Positions 1 through 10,345 of a DNA stretch of 64,000 nt are shown piece after piece. The DNA comes from Aurelia coerulea (taxonomy: Eukaryota; Cnidaria; Scyphozoa; Semaeostomeae; Ulmaridae). The DNA is taken from contig CM076955.1 in assembly GCA_039566865.1 (NCBI GenBank), positions 7,814,501 through 7,878,500 of the forward strand, written 5' to 3'. Within the stretch, counting starts at the first letter, position 1; each line of letters begins with the position of its first letter. The notes under the pieces were generated by a model. That model ran no database searches. It had not been told where the DNA came from and saw only the letters and a program-made list of their open reading frames with translations. The translations under genes and the position numbers were made by a program.

Positions 1-1517
1 CACCCACAACAACGACGGCAACCAACTTTTCAGCAGATTCATCTCTTTCCAAACTTCCACGGAAGAAGCCAATCCCAAAATGCACTGATGCACATTTCCT
101 TGAATTTCCACTTAAGTACTGAGATTGAATGAACTAACGAAGATATATTTTCTACTTAAGTACTGCCACTTAGACGAACTACAGCGAAGCTAAAAGGAAC
201 GCGGAGGCGCGGCGAAGCCGCGCCGAGCGGGCCTAGTTAATTCTTCACCCCACTTTCTGCTTGCCAAGCCCTTTGTTTCCCTTTGTGTTGAGCTCGAAGT
301 CCTTTGTCATTCGATTGTTCTCGCGCTGCTCATGACGTCAAAAAATGGGTGTCCTTCAAAACCCCATTGATATGCATTGGGACCCATTTGGAGAGGGATT
401 CAGGTCCGGGGATTTTCTAGGTGCTGGAGAGGGGTCAAGTGGAAATTGCACATTTCCTACCCTTCACAGGCCATTTTCCCCAGTTTATTTGCTAAATGTT
501 GTCTTTTGACAGCCTTGCTATATTTAAGGAGTTTCTACCTCAATATATGAGTTATTGGGAGAGGGATTGGCGCTCCAGAGTGCCACAATTGCAACATTTT
601 CTAATTTTTAGATGCCTTTATAGCCATTTCTCCAGGACTCCCCCCTCTCTCAAGAGAAACATCCCCTTTCATGTTTTCAACTATCATCTGAGTTGCCACG
701 CAAAAAAGGTTTTGACATTGTTGTGCAGCATGGAAAATTGCTTTCAAACTGTTGATAGTTTCTAGATTAAATAGTACTTGAATTGTTCCTTGAGAGGATT
801 AACATTTACGATACTCTTGACCAGCTTTTGGCAGCAAATGGCCACTAAACCTAGATTAGCTATGTCTCTTATGCTCTTATTAAAGAATATAGGCCTTCAT
901 GAAATGAGAAGAGGGAAGGAAGAGTAAAATGGTTGAAATATTGGACGATAACTGGAAGTAAGGGATCGGCAACGAATGCGTGCATTTTGTTTTTGACAGA
1001 AACCACATGTGCAGAAATTGAAGCTGAACACAATCCTTTAAAGAAGACAGGGGCCAAGTCTTGGGCCAAATCGAAATAAAGTTTAGCTGCGTGGGAGTTT
1101 TTCAGACTCCTGTCGACTATTGCGATTTCCTGCTCCTGCAGTCTTATTTTAGAAGTCTCCGTAAGTTTTATTTTTACCTGCCGTCTTTTTATGCTTTAAT
1201 GAGCAATGACTGGGACTTAGATAATATCTGCTATTTTACAAGGCTGTTTTACAAAGAAACCAGCGATTTGCACGTCGCCCTTTGCCTGATTAAAAACGTG
1301 AAACGAGTTGAGGGGTGTAATCACTCTTCCGAACTATCCTCGGCTGAACATGATGAGTGATCTGAATTGAGAGGCCTAATGTTTAAAAGCTATTCTGTTG
1401 TCAGAGGTCATTGAAATTGAACAACAGTACATTAAACATTACATTACAATTCTATTCTCACTTTCTTCATTGTCAAGGCAACAACGCTGATTGCCCTTCC
1501 ATTCAAGACACACATCT
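1..1517. other. Unassigned flank
   Basis: No gene, RNA or transposon family was recognised here. Short ORFs up to 99 codons exist, including one at 1061-1360, but none shows a domain or a clear codon pattern. The last bases before 1518 directly abut the target duplication of the foldback element. Confidence 0.4.
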
Positions 1518-1526
1518 AACGTCAAT

Positions 1527-4500
1527 AGCATAGCCGTCAAATCTTTTCTTTTATCAAAAGATCCCGTGGGGTTCTGACTCACGCTCTGATCAGATCGCAT
1601 TTTCTCCTATGATTGACCAATCAGGTGCCGTCGTTGTGTTTACTTCCGCGTTTCGCAGCAAAACTTAGGCCATTTTCGGCCGTTTTGACCACTCTCCGGA
1701 AAAAATCATTGCACGATCGGATAAATCGAATTTCGTCAAAATTTCAATTGGAGAAGATTCTCCATGCTTTGAACCATAAGCGTTTTCGGTATGGCTTTGC
1801 GATCACGAAAAATAGCAGAATTGTGGCATTTTTAAGCTCAATAATGCAGTCATTCATCGGTTACATACTCTATGATTAGCAAAAAGAAGAGTAGAAAACT
1901 GAAAACCTGAAGAAGAACTAGTGCATACACATACCTCAGATGGATTTAATAACAAACATCCACTTTTTCTGCCGCGATCTACAGCGAGTTTCACCAGCAA
2001 ATAACACAGTCAACAAAAATAGGCGCGAGAACTTGAATGATCAGCTACATGCCATCGTCGAGTGAGAACAACATCCGATTCCAATGAACAGAAATATGAA
2101 TAAATCAACGGTGAATAACGAATACATGAACTTGCCATGCTGGAGATTACGGGAGTAGCTGTACGTCCACTCTGGCCCAGAAAGAACAACTGTGTGATGT
2201 CTCTTTCGATAAACCATCTATGGATAAACCGTGCCACCATTCCTTTATCCAACTGCGGCTATCGTTGCCAGATGGAAACCGGCAATAATATTACCAAAAC
2301 GATGTACGAATTGATCGGTCACATCCCATCTTTTATTGTAAGAAAAATGTCTATCGTCTTATGGTCTAGCAGGCTAGCAGCTTCATGAAACAGAACTGAA
2401 ATGCTAGGTTTAGTGTTCTTACGAATACGAATAACAAGAAGAAATGTACATCTTATTTTCATAAAAAGATCGATCCTTTCGACATTTGAAATACTATTTA
2501 TAGAAACTCCTCATGTCAATTTCACATTTTGGGCGGATATCATAAAAAAATATTTTATCTTTTAGAAATCCTTCGTTAGAAAATCACCCCTTCACAGTCA
2601 AGCAACACAGTAGCATCAAAGTAAAGTTGGGCAGTTTGCAAACTCATTGCCCATTCATGGAAGAACAACTCTATTTTATGATTATATGTTGCTATTTTTT
2701 GTAAGATTCTACAACTTTCATCCAATAAAGAAAGCTCCTCAAAATTCTCATTTTCTGAGTACAAAATGTTTCGTAAGTGTTTCTTAAAAGTTCCCTCAAA
2801 TTTCTATCGGTGGTGTAGGATCTCTGGGATCTGCTGTACCTTAGATAAAAATTGTGTGGCAAATTATGAAATCATACCACAGTGTAGATCACGTACGAAG
2901 TCTCCTGTAAGAAATTACTAAAAGAAAAGGGAAGTTATTATGTTCCAGTTTCAAAGTTCAGTTCCTTTACATTTTTCCTATGATAGCGGACCTTTATCAA
3001 TGCAACAGCATACACTTTTTCTGCAGGAAACTGCTTGAAGGAAACTTTCCTGAAACCGTTGCTGCCTCTTCCATAAATTAAGAAACTCTATTAGAAGCGA
3101 TGAAAGGTTATTTCAAATTTAAGGAACTTTTTCAAAGTAAGTTATGAGTTGCAAAAAATGTTTTCAACCAGAAATTGCATTACCAACTCAACTATTACTA
3201 AAAAGCAATAATTTTTGTTATTATTTCGTTTTTTAACACTTCATTGGTTCAAAATGTGGTTCTGAAGGAACGTCGACAAACTGTCAGATGGTATTTTGAA
3301 AATTTTGGAACCTTACAAGAAACTTTTTTATTAGAATCAAGCCTAAAGTAAATATAACATTTTGGAAACTGAAACAAATTAATTTCACTTTTCGTTTGGT
3401 AACTTCTTACATGAGATTTCGTATGTGATCTACACTGTTGTGGCATGATTTCATAATTTGCAGCACAATTTTTGTCTGAGGCACAGGAGATCCCAGAGAG
3501 ATCCTACACCACCGATAGAAATTTGAGAGAACTTTTAAGAAACTCTTAATAAACATTTTGTACTCAGAAAATGAGAATTTTGAGGAGCTTTCTTTATTGG
3601 ATGAAAGTCGTAGAATCTTACAAAAATAGGGTTGTTCTTCCATGAATGGGCAATGAGTTTGCAAACTGCCCAACTTTGCTTTGATGCTACTGTGTTGCTT
3701 GACTGTGAAGGGGTGATTTTCTAACGAAGGACTTCTAAAATATAAAATATTTTTAATGATATACGCCCAAAATGTGAAATTGACATGAGGAGTTTCTATA
3801 AACAGTATTTCAAATGTCGAAAACATCGAACTTTTTGTGAAAATAAGATGTACATTTCTTCTTGTTATTCGTATTCGTAAGAACACTAAACCTGGCATTG
3901 CAGTTCTGTTTCATGAAGCTGCTAGCCTGCTAGACCATAAGACGATAGACATTTTTCTTGCAATACACGTTTTTTTTATATAAGAAACTTGGATCAGCAC
4001 TTAGTACTAAAAGTTTCTTAATTTCGCATGAAATTTTCGGTGTTTTAGTAGTAAAAGTTTCTTAATTAATTTCTTATTTTTTGGGCCTAAAATTGCGGTA
4101 TTGTTCGAAGTTGAGCCTTCTTCTCGACAAAGGGCTTCCATTTTGCATTAACATTGTCATCAAGGAGAAGCCATGCACATTAAGGCAAAAATTTACCAAT
4201 TTTGCAGTTAAAAGGCAAGGAAAGACGAATATACCTTTGTTAGAGGGACATAGAATAAGAGAGACATACAGAAATAAGGTTTTAGAGTTTCTTAACTGTT
4301 CTTGAGCGTAGTACTAGAGTTTCTTAAATTTTTGGTCATCGTAGTACTAGTTTCTTATAAACCAGTTTCTTATAAATAGAAAAACGTGTAAAAGATGGGA
4401 TGTGACCGATCAATTCGTACATCGTTTTGGTAATGTTATTGCCGGTTTCCATCTGGCAACGATAGCCGCAGTTGGATAAAGGAATGGTGGCACGGTTTAT

Positions 4501-5192
4501 CCATAGATGGTTTATCGAAAGAGACATCACACAATTGTTCTTTCTGGGCCAGAGTGGACGTACAGCTACTCCCGTAATCTCCAGCATGGCAAGTTCATGT
4601 ATTCGTTATTCACCGTTGATTTATTCATATTTCTGTTCATTGGAATCGGATGTTGTTCTCACTCGACGATGGCATGTAGCTGATCATTCAAGTTCTCGCG
4701 CCTATTTTTGTTGAATGTGTTATTTGCTGGTGAAACTCGCTGTAGATCGCGGCAGAAAAAGTGGATGTTTGTTATTAAATCCATCTGAGGTATGTGTATG
4801 CACTAGTCTTCTTCAGGTTTTCAGTTTTCTACTCTTCTTTTTGCTAATCATAGAGTATGTAACCGATGAATGACTGCATTGAGCTTAAAAATGCCACAAT
4901 TCTGCTATTTTTCGTGATCGCAAAGCCATACCGAAAACACTTAAGGTCCAAAGCATGGAGAATCTTCTCCAATTGAAATTTGACGAAATTCGATTTATCC
5001 GATCGTGCAATGATTTTTTCCGGAGAGTGGTCAAAACGGCCGAAAATGGCCTAAGTTTTGCTGCGAAACGCGGAAGTAAACACAACGACGGCACCTGATT
5101 GGTCAATCATAGGAGAAAATGCGATCTGATCAGAGCGTGAGTCAGAACCCCACGGGATCTTTTGATAAAAGAAAAGATTTGACGGCTATGCT
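1527..5192. mobile_element. Long foldback DNA transposon, 3.67 kb
   Basis: The two ends are long inverted repeats: roughly 1527-2990 on the left and 3330-5192 on the right, with a short unpaired centre. The right arm also contains a separate 423-bp insertion (3966-4388). The termini read AGCATAGCCGTC at both ends. Perfect 9-bp direct repeats aacgtcaat flank the unit at 1518-1526 and 5193-5201, so it is an integrated element and not a chance palindrome. The matched flanks can be extended to 11 bp if the terminus is taken two bases shorter. No transposase is visible. An 80-codon and an 88-codon ORF recur in the arms, most simply because the DNA is repeated. A 9-bp duplication would suit MULE or classical foldback elements, but the superfamily is inference. 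Part of another copy lies at 63325-64000. Confidence 0.85.
3966..4388. mobile_element. TA-flanked MITE inside the foldback right arm
   Basis: This 423-bp block interrupts the right arm but is missing at the matching place in the left arm, near 2335. It is bordered by TA on both sides (3964-3965 and 4389-4390), and its ends are inverted (CACGTTTTT). Inside, the motif AAGAAACT or its complement recurs many times, including near both ends. The TA target and short inverted ends suggest a Tc1/mariner-type MITE. The left arm supplies the empty site, so the insertion itself is well supported; the family is inference. Confidence 0.65.
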
Positions 5193-5201
5193 AACGTCAA
5201 T

Positions 5202-5880
5202 ACTTTTCAAACCAGAACAATTGCTGGAAAGAACAATCAGAAAGTGATTTCAGAGCCTCTGTTTGGGATGAGAGGGCTAGAAAGCGGGGGGGGGGGGCCA
5301 GGGGGTGACTCCTATATGGTATATATGTGTCTTTGAGAATTCAGAGTTAGGACCCGTAGCCAGGGCAAAATTTTAAAATATGACCCCATAAATCGGGAAA
5401 AATCTACCACAATAATCGTAACATACAGAGTAAATTGATAATTTATAGTGCTATATTCCTTTTTATGAAAGTCTTTTGTAGAATCTTAGGAAAAACGGGG
5501 TATTTTTCTTCAGAAAATATTCCAACCCAAAAACAGTGAAATACTGGCTGTTGGACTCGGGGCCTAAAATAAAAGTCAAAACTCACCTGGCCCAAGTGTC
5601 ATACCCCAAGTTTTATGGAATTCTATTATTTTCCAACAAAGAGAAGAGATATCAGTATAAGTGAATCGTAATAAAGTGTCAAAATCCCAAAGCTTTCTCT
5701 TAGAAACAGTGTCTGTACTGTACAGATTTCTTTAGGGCTCAGTGATACTCCTTTAAAGGGGGATTTCCTTCAAAATTTTCCATGATAAGGGGTGTTTTCA
5801 TGAACTAGAATGTCAGAGAAAAGGCGAGAAAATGGTATCCTATGGAATGGTATGGACGAGCGTGATGTACCTTTTACTGT
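5202..5880. other. Unassigned spacer with poly-G run
   Basis: No gene is visible. A run of 12 G at 5286-5297 sits just before a CCAGGGGG stretch. The same GGGCTAG word occurs near 5273 and near 6174, so this run could be one end of a decayed element ending near 6170. That reading is weak. Confidence 0.35.
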
Positions 5881-5884
5881 TGAA

Positions 5885-6125
5885 TTGCACCCACCGGGAG
5901 TGTGCAGTACAGTTGGGGATGTTCAGTACAGTGGGGAGGTATGTTTGAGTACAGTGGGGCAAATTCAGTATTGTGGGGAGGCATCTGGAGTTCAGTGGGA
6001 GATACCTTGAGTGCAGTGGGGGACGGGGGTGCTCAGTACAGTGGGAGGCATCTGGAGTACAGTGGGGGGGATACCATGATGTGTGTGGTGAGGCATCATC
6101 AGTATAGTAGGGGGATATTCAGAAC
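5885..6125. repeat. Degenerate G-rich minisatellite, block 1
   Basis: The motif CAGTACAGTGGGG and close variants recurs with alternating spacers such as AGGCATCTGG and GATACC. Each unit carries a run of four to seven G. Units differ in length and drift in sequence, so ORFs through it are by-products. A second block of the same motif follows at 6430-6660. The 300 bases between them hold no recognised gene. Confidence 0.8.
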
Positions 6126-6429
6126 AGAGAGGGGGTAGCCAGGGTAGTTACCTTGGGGCCCGGGGCCTCTGTGGGCTAGCAAGAAATAAGGTATGTATTT
6201 TTCTTTGTTGTAGTTTCCTTTCAGGAACGTTTTCAGGCCTGCAGGCCCACTGAGATTCTAAAAAGATTCTAAAAGCAGTGTCTTACCAGTGCATAGGAGG
6301 GCGTACCCCAAGGATAAAAGGGCGTGGTGCCCGGCCTCTCTCTCAATGGCCCTGGGGGTAAGCACTCATGTTGTGAAATGCTCCCTTGCGTAACTATGAA
6401 CAGCAGCTTTGTAGAATGTAGAATAGAAT

Positions 6430-6660
6430 CACCACAATCTCTGAGTAGAGTGGGGGGTGTTCAGTACAGTGGGGAGGCATCCTGAGTACAGTGGGGGCAT
6501 ACCTTGAGTACAGTGGGGGATGTTCAGTACAGTGGGGGCATACCATGATGTGTGTGGAGAGGCATTGTCAGTACGGTGGGGGACATTCAGTACAGTGGGG
6601 AGGTACCCGGATGAGAGTGGAGGGATACCACGATGTGTGTGGGGAGACATCTTGGAGTAC
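6430..6660. repeat. Degenerate G-rich minisatellite, block 2
   Basis: Same AGTACAGTGGGG units as block 1, including a shared longer module with ATACCATGATGTGTGTGG seen at 6069 and 6540. This points to duplication of a higher-order unit. Each unit has a G4-G6 run. Confidence 0.8.
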
Positions 6661-6700
6661 AAGTAATAACAGAAAACAACGCCAAGAAGCAACAAATTCT

Positions 6701-7197
6701 TAGCCTGTGTTCCAGACCACTTGAGAAGGAAAGTGGTCTGTGTAACAAAGCACTAATCCGTGTTCACAAATTTTCTTCGAAATCTGAAGAAAAATTAATA
6801 TATGCAACTAATAATTCGCATAATCACTATTTGTTTTGTTATCAAAAGGAAAAGGCTGTCTCATGTGAAGAACTCACATTACAATACAAAGAATAGAAAA
6901 TTTCGATGTCTGCTAATCCTAATGACTTTTTACGATGAAAGAATAGGGGATTTGAACGCCTGCTAATCCTACTGAGTCTTTACGCCCGTGCAAAGTGATA
7001 ACGGTCAGCCCTGGTTTGTTTCAAACACACATGTTCACAAAGACATCCGTTGTGTTGATCATTGACTTCATTGCAGCCAATCAGATCCGTGAAAAAGTAC
7101 CCTTAATTATTTCACAATTCAATTCATCGTCTGAACACGGATTAGTGCTTGGTTGCGCAGACCACTCTCCTTTCCAAGTGGTCTGGAACACAGGCTA
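6701..7197. mobile_element. hAT-type MITE, 497 bp
   Basis: Both termini read TAGCCTGTGTTCCAGACCAC in inverted orientation, and subterminal similarity continues for about 65 bases (6701-6766 with 7133-7197). A perfect 8-bp direct repeat caaattct flanks the unit at 6693-6700 and 7198-7205. An 8-bp duplication and a TAG start are typical of the hAT superfamily. There is no transposase ORF, so it is non-autonomous. Confidence 0.85.
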
Positions 7198-7205
7198 CAA
7201 ATTCT

Positions 7206-8092
7206 TTCCCAAGCAATCACTCGGTACGACGGCGGACCAGGTCGGCGCCGACCGGCAAGCCTAGTTGTCAATATTGGAGGCCATCCTTTAGTTTCACTCT
7301 GGGCTGTAGGAAGCAGCTTAAACTTGGAGGGACACAGCATATCAATGGCATTTTTTCGTAAGAAGGGAACTTTATTATGCAATGAAAAATCATGGGTAGT
7401 TCACTTTACCCCGGTCGAAGCAAAATATCGACTGGACGGTAGACTTTTAAAAATATAATGTTAGCGTACAAAAAAGTCTTTCTTGGCACTTTCCTTTTGG
7501 AAAAAGTAAACACATGGTATGTGCTTCAAATCGATCAAAACAATTATAGAAATGAATTTCGTCTTGGGATAAAAAATTAAGACTAAAGATAGGAGCCCAA
7601 ACCTAACAACCATAATTTCCCGAGGTTGTTTTTACTACCTCGGGTAAAGGGATTTTTTTGCAGCAACAGGAAGAACTATTTTGCAAAAATGTTTTCATTT
7701 TCTGTGAGCACACATAACAAAGCATTGGGCATAAATCATGTTTTATCATTGCATGTTTACTTTTGGAGAGAAGCGCGAATGTTCTGAGTAGTTCACTTTA
7801 CCCCGTAGTTCACTTTACCCCGTCTTACCCTATAGTTTACACTCGTTAATCGCGTCGCTGCAGGGAGATCTCTTGCGCGCGGAGAAAGGGACACAGTCCA
7901 GTTGTGTTTGCAGTTGCTTTTATTCAACTAAAAATATATTTTTGAAAACATATCTCTTAGGAATTGCATCTCAAGATTGCATGGTCCCAATGGAAAATTT
8001 TATGAGAGCCTTGAAGATGCTCCTTTTAATTTAATTCCCATGAAAGGACATACAATTTTTATTACTTTCTAGTCAGAGTCGATCGAATTCCA
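7206..8092. other. Unassigned region with short direct repeats
   Basis: No gene is recognised. The 18-base word GTAGTTCACTTTACCCCG occurs at 7396-7413 and twice back to back at 7788-7822. A hairpin CCCGAGGT...ACCTCGGG lies at 7619-7644. The 3' half may hold the 5' UTR of the retrotransposon that follows, whose left end cannot be fixed from one copy. Confidence 0.4.
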
Positions 8093-8367
8093 ATGAAAAT
8101 TTCAAAAGCCAATTGGAAAAAGATAATTTTGCATGCATTCAGCAACAAAACTTGCCCTATGCATTATCAGTGTTATACATTCTTTTTCAGCAACATGTTT
8201 GTTTATCTGTTTTTCTTAGATCTTTGTTGTATTTATTATGACTTTTTTATGTATTTATTTTTGTCTCGTGCATTGAAAGACTTCGGTACCCCTAAGCGCT
8301 GTGCAAGGAAGCCTATTGTGAAGATGTGCAGAAATACGAGTGACCAAGGAGATCACAGCTCTGTTAA

Positions 8368-10326
8368 ATGCCCATAGGTATTGACCAGTGGCGTGCAGGA
8401 ATAGCTCTTTGCAAGTTCCGACTAATTTCTAAGGTTTGCTTTCATCGATCATTCACAGGGCTCTTGTTCTCTTTGTGGTATTGCATTGCCTACTTGTACC
8501 TCTTCATTTGGTCATCCGTTGTGACACTCCCCTTGGCTGTCATGGTCACTGCACTGTTCTCCTACTTCTCTCCGTACACATGTTGGTTTAATACATCTTC
8601 TTTTAAAGTGAATGAATTGCAGGATATTGTTCTTAATTTTACAAAAATATCTCTATACTTTCAGGCCACCATTTGCTTTGCCCTGTCTTTCTTAGCCAAC
8701 TTTCTGATCCACAATATGCGTGCTCTTATCAAATATCCTCTGTACCGGAAACGATGTATTTACTTACTGCAAAGTGTGCTACACTTGATACTAACAATAG
8801 AATACATAAGCTTTCTTCTTTATGGGAAAACATTTTCGCTAAAAGTTCTGCTAATGTTGTCAGGTGACATTGAGTCAAATCCAGGCCCTCAAATTGACAA
8901 CTGTTTGAAATTTTTCCACTGGAATTTGAATAGCATTTGTGCAAGGAACAAGGTAAAAATATCACTGATTGAGGCTTACAACTCCCTCCATCGATTTGAT
9001 GTTATAGCAGTTTCCGAGTCAATGCTTGACAGTTCTGTTAGCAATGATGACATCCTCATTGAGGGTTTCAGCAGGGAAATTTATCGCAGTGATCACCCAA
9101 GCAACACTAAGCTCGGTGGGGTATGTCTGTACTTCAGGGAGGGTCTACCAATAAAACGTAGGATTGATCTTGAACTGCTTCAAGAAATCATTGTTTCTGA
9201 AATTACCATTGCACGGAAGAAAATCTTTCTTGTAGCTGTTTACCGTAGCCCCAGTCAAAATAGTGAGCAATTTGAAAACTTCGTTGACAGACTGCAGACG
9301 ACACTGGACCTACTCCGTAGGGAAAGGCCATACACAGTGATTGTGACTGGAGATTTTAATTGCAGATCCTCTCAATGGTGGGCAGAGGATATGGAAAGCC
9401 CTGAAGGGACTGCTCTGGAGGAATTAATTGAATCAAATAACTTATATCAATTAATTGATGAACCAACTAACATAAGGGGTGAAGGCATGTCATGTATTGA
9501 CCTCGTTATAACTGACCAACCTAATATGTTTGTTGAACACGGGGTACACCCATCGCTGGATGAACACTGTCAGCATCAGATAATTTATGGAAAATTAAAT
9601 ATTACCATACCCTCTCCACCTCCTTACAAACGAACCGTCTGGGATTACTCAAAGTCTGATACCAAAGCGATAAGAGATGAGATTCAAGAAATTGACTGGG
9701 TTTCTCGATTTACTGCTCTCAGTTCGGATGAAATGACAGAGTGTTTCACTCGTATTCTTGTATCCACTATAACTAAAAATATACCAAATAAAGTCGTTAA
9801 GATTGACGACAAGGATCCACCGTGGATAACTCCTGGTCTTAAATCAGCAATCATACGCAAACACCGAGTTTACAAAAGATTTGTACAACGTGGGAGGAGG
9901 CAGGAGGATTGGGCACTAGTTAAAACTGTCCGGAACGAAACTTCAAAATTAATTACTAGCACCAAAGAGGATTACTATTTGAGTCTAGGCAGAAAGTTGG
10001 CTGATCCAGGTCAGGGTGTCAAAGCGTACTGGTCGGCTCTGAACAGATTAATAAACAAAAAGAAAGTAGTCAATATTCCGCCTTTATTGGAGAACGGAAT
10101 TTTTGTGGCTAATGTACAGGCTAAAGCTAATGTTTTCAACGATTTTTTTGTTGAACAATGCTGCACTTTAGCAACTGGGAGTACCCTTCCAGTCTTTCTA
10201 CCCCGCTGTAACAAAATGCTGCAAAACATTGTTATCGATAGGGATAAGGTTCTTAAGTTGATACGTAACCTAAATACTAATAAAGCTCATGGATGTGATG
10301 ATATCTCAGTATCAATAAATTTGTGA
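8368..10326 (+). CDS. Hydrophobic leader-2A-endonuclease ORF, start of RT (family I)
   Basis: This 652-residue frame begins directly after an in-frame stop. Residues 1-165 are hydrophobic, with likely membrane segments near 31-67, 98-114 and 130-152. Residues 166-174 read GDIESNPGP, the canonical 2A ribosome-skipping consensus, so the leader and the downstream enzyme would be made as separate chains. Residues 181-410 are an AP-like endonuclease: FFHWNLNSI, the acidic E217, GDFN at 328-331, D378 and an H at 400. The linker and N-terminal RT region follow to residue 652. The frame ends early because of a one-base slip in an A-rich tract near 10311-10322; the RT continues in the next frame. An overlapping upstream frame (8093-8377) also looks compositionally coding, so the true N-terminus may lie further upstream behind a second shift. 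Confidence 0.85.
   Translation: MPIGIDQWRAGIALCKFRLISKVCFHRSFTGLLFSLWYCIAYLYLFIWSSVVTLPLAVMVTALFSYFSPYTCWFNTSSFKVNELQDIVLNFTKISLYFQATICFALSFLANFLIHNMRALIKYPLYRKRCIYLLQSVLHLILTIEYISFLLYGKTFSLKVLLMLSGDIESNPGPQIDNCLKFFHWNLNSICARNKVKISLIEAYNSLHRFDVIAVSESMLDSSVSNDDILIEGFSREIYRSDHPSNTKLGGVCLYFREGLPIKRRIDLELLQEIIVSEITIARKKIFLVAVYRSPSQNSEQFENFVDRLQTTLDLLRRERPYTVIVTGDFNCRSSQWWAEDMESPEGTALEELIESNNLYQLIDEPTNIRGEGMSCIDLVITDQPNMFVEHGVHPSLDEHCQHQIIYGKLNITIPSPPPYKRTVWDYSKSDTKAIRDEIQEIDWVSRFTALSSDEMTECFTRILVSTITKNIPNKVVKIDDKDPPWITPGLKSAIIRKHRVYKRFVQRGRRQEDWALVKTVRNETSKLITSTKEDYYLSLGRKLADPGQGVKAYWSALNRLINKKKVVNIPPLLENGIFVANVQAKANVFNDFFVEQCCTLATGSTLPVFLPRCNKMLQNIVIDRDKVLKLIRNLNTNKAHGCDDISVSINL
8824..8889 (+). 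other. 2A ribosome-skipping peptide coding site
   Basis: Codons 153-174 of the family I frame encode a hydrophobic run followed by GDIESNPGP, with the final Gly-Pro at 8884-8889. This matches the D(V/I)ExNPGP core at every position. In known 2A sequences the ribosome releases the chain after Gly and resumes at Pro. 2A-like motifs are established in APE-type non-LTR elements of some marine invertebrates; activity here is not shown. Confidence 0.9.
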
Positions 10327-10345
10327 TTGCTCCATTGTCGAGCCC

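Noticed and set aside
2010..2388. 80-83 codon ORFs repeated at 2010-2388, 4336-4714 and 63652-63997
   Set aside because: They are conserved because they lie in repeated foldback arms, on both strands at once, with no codon-specific conservation. I do not call them genes.
5276..6185. A MITE bounded by poly-G at 5286 and GGGCCCGGGGCC near 6157 with GGGCTAG flanks
   Set aside because: The ends are not convincingly inverted and the flanking words have a mismatch; evidence is too thin to call an element.
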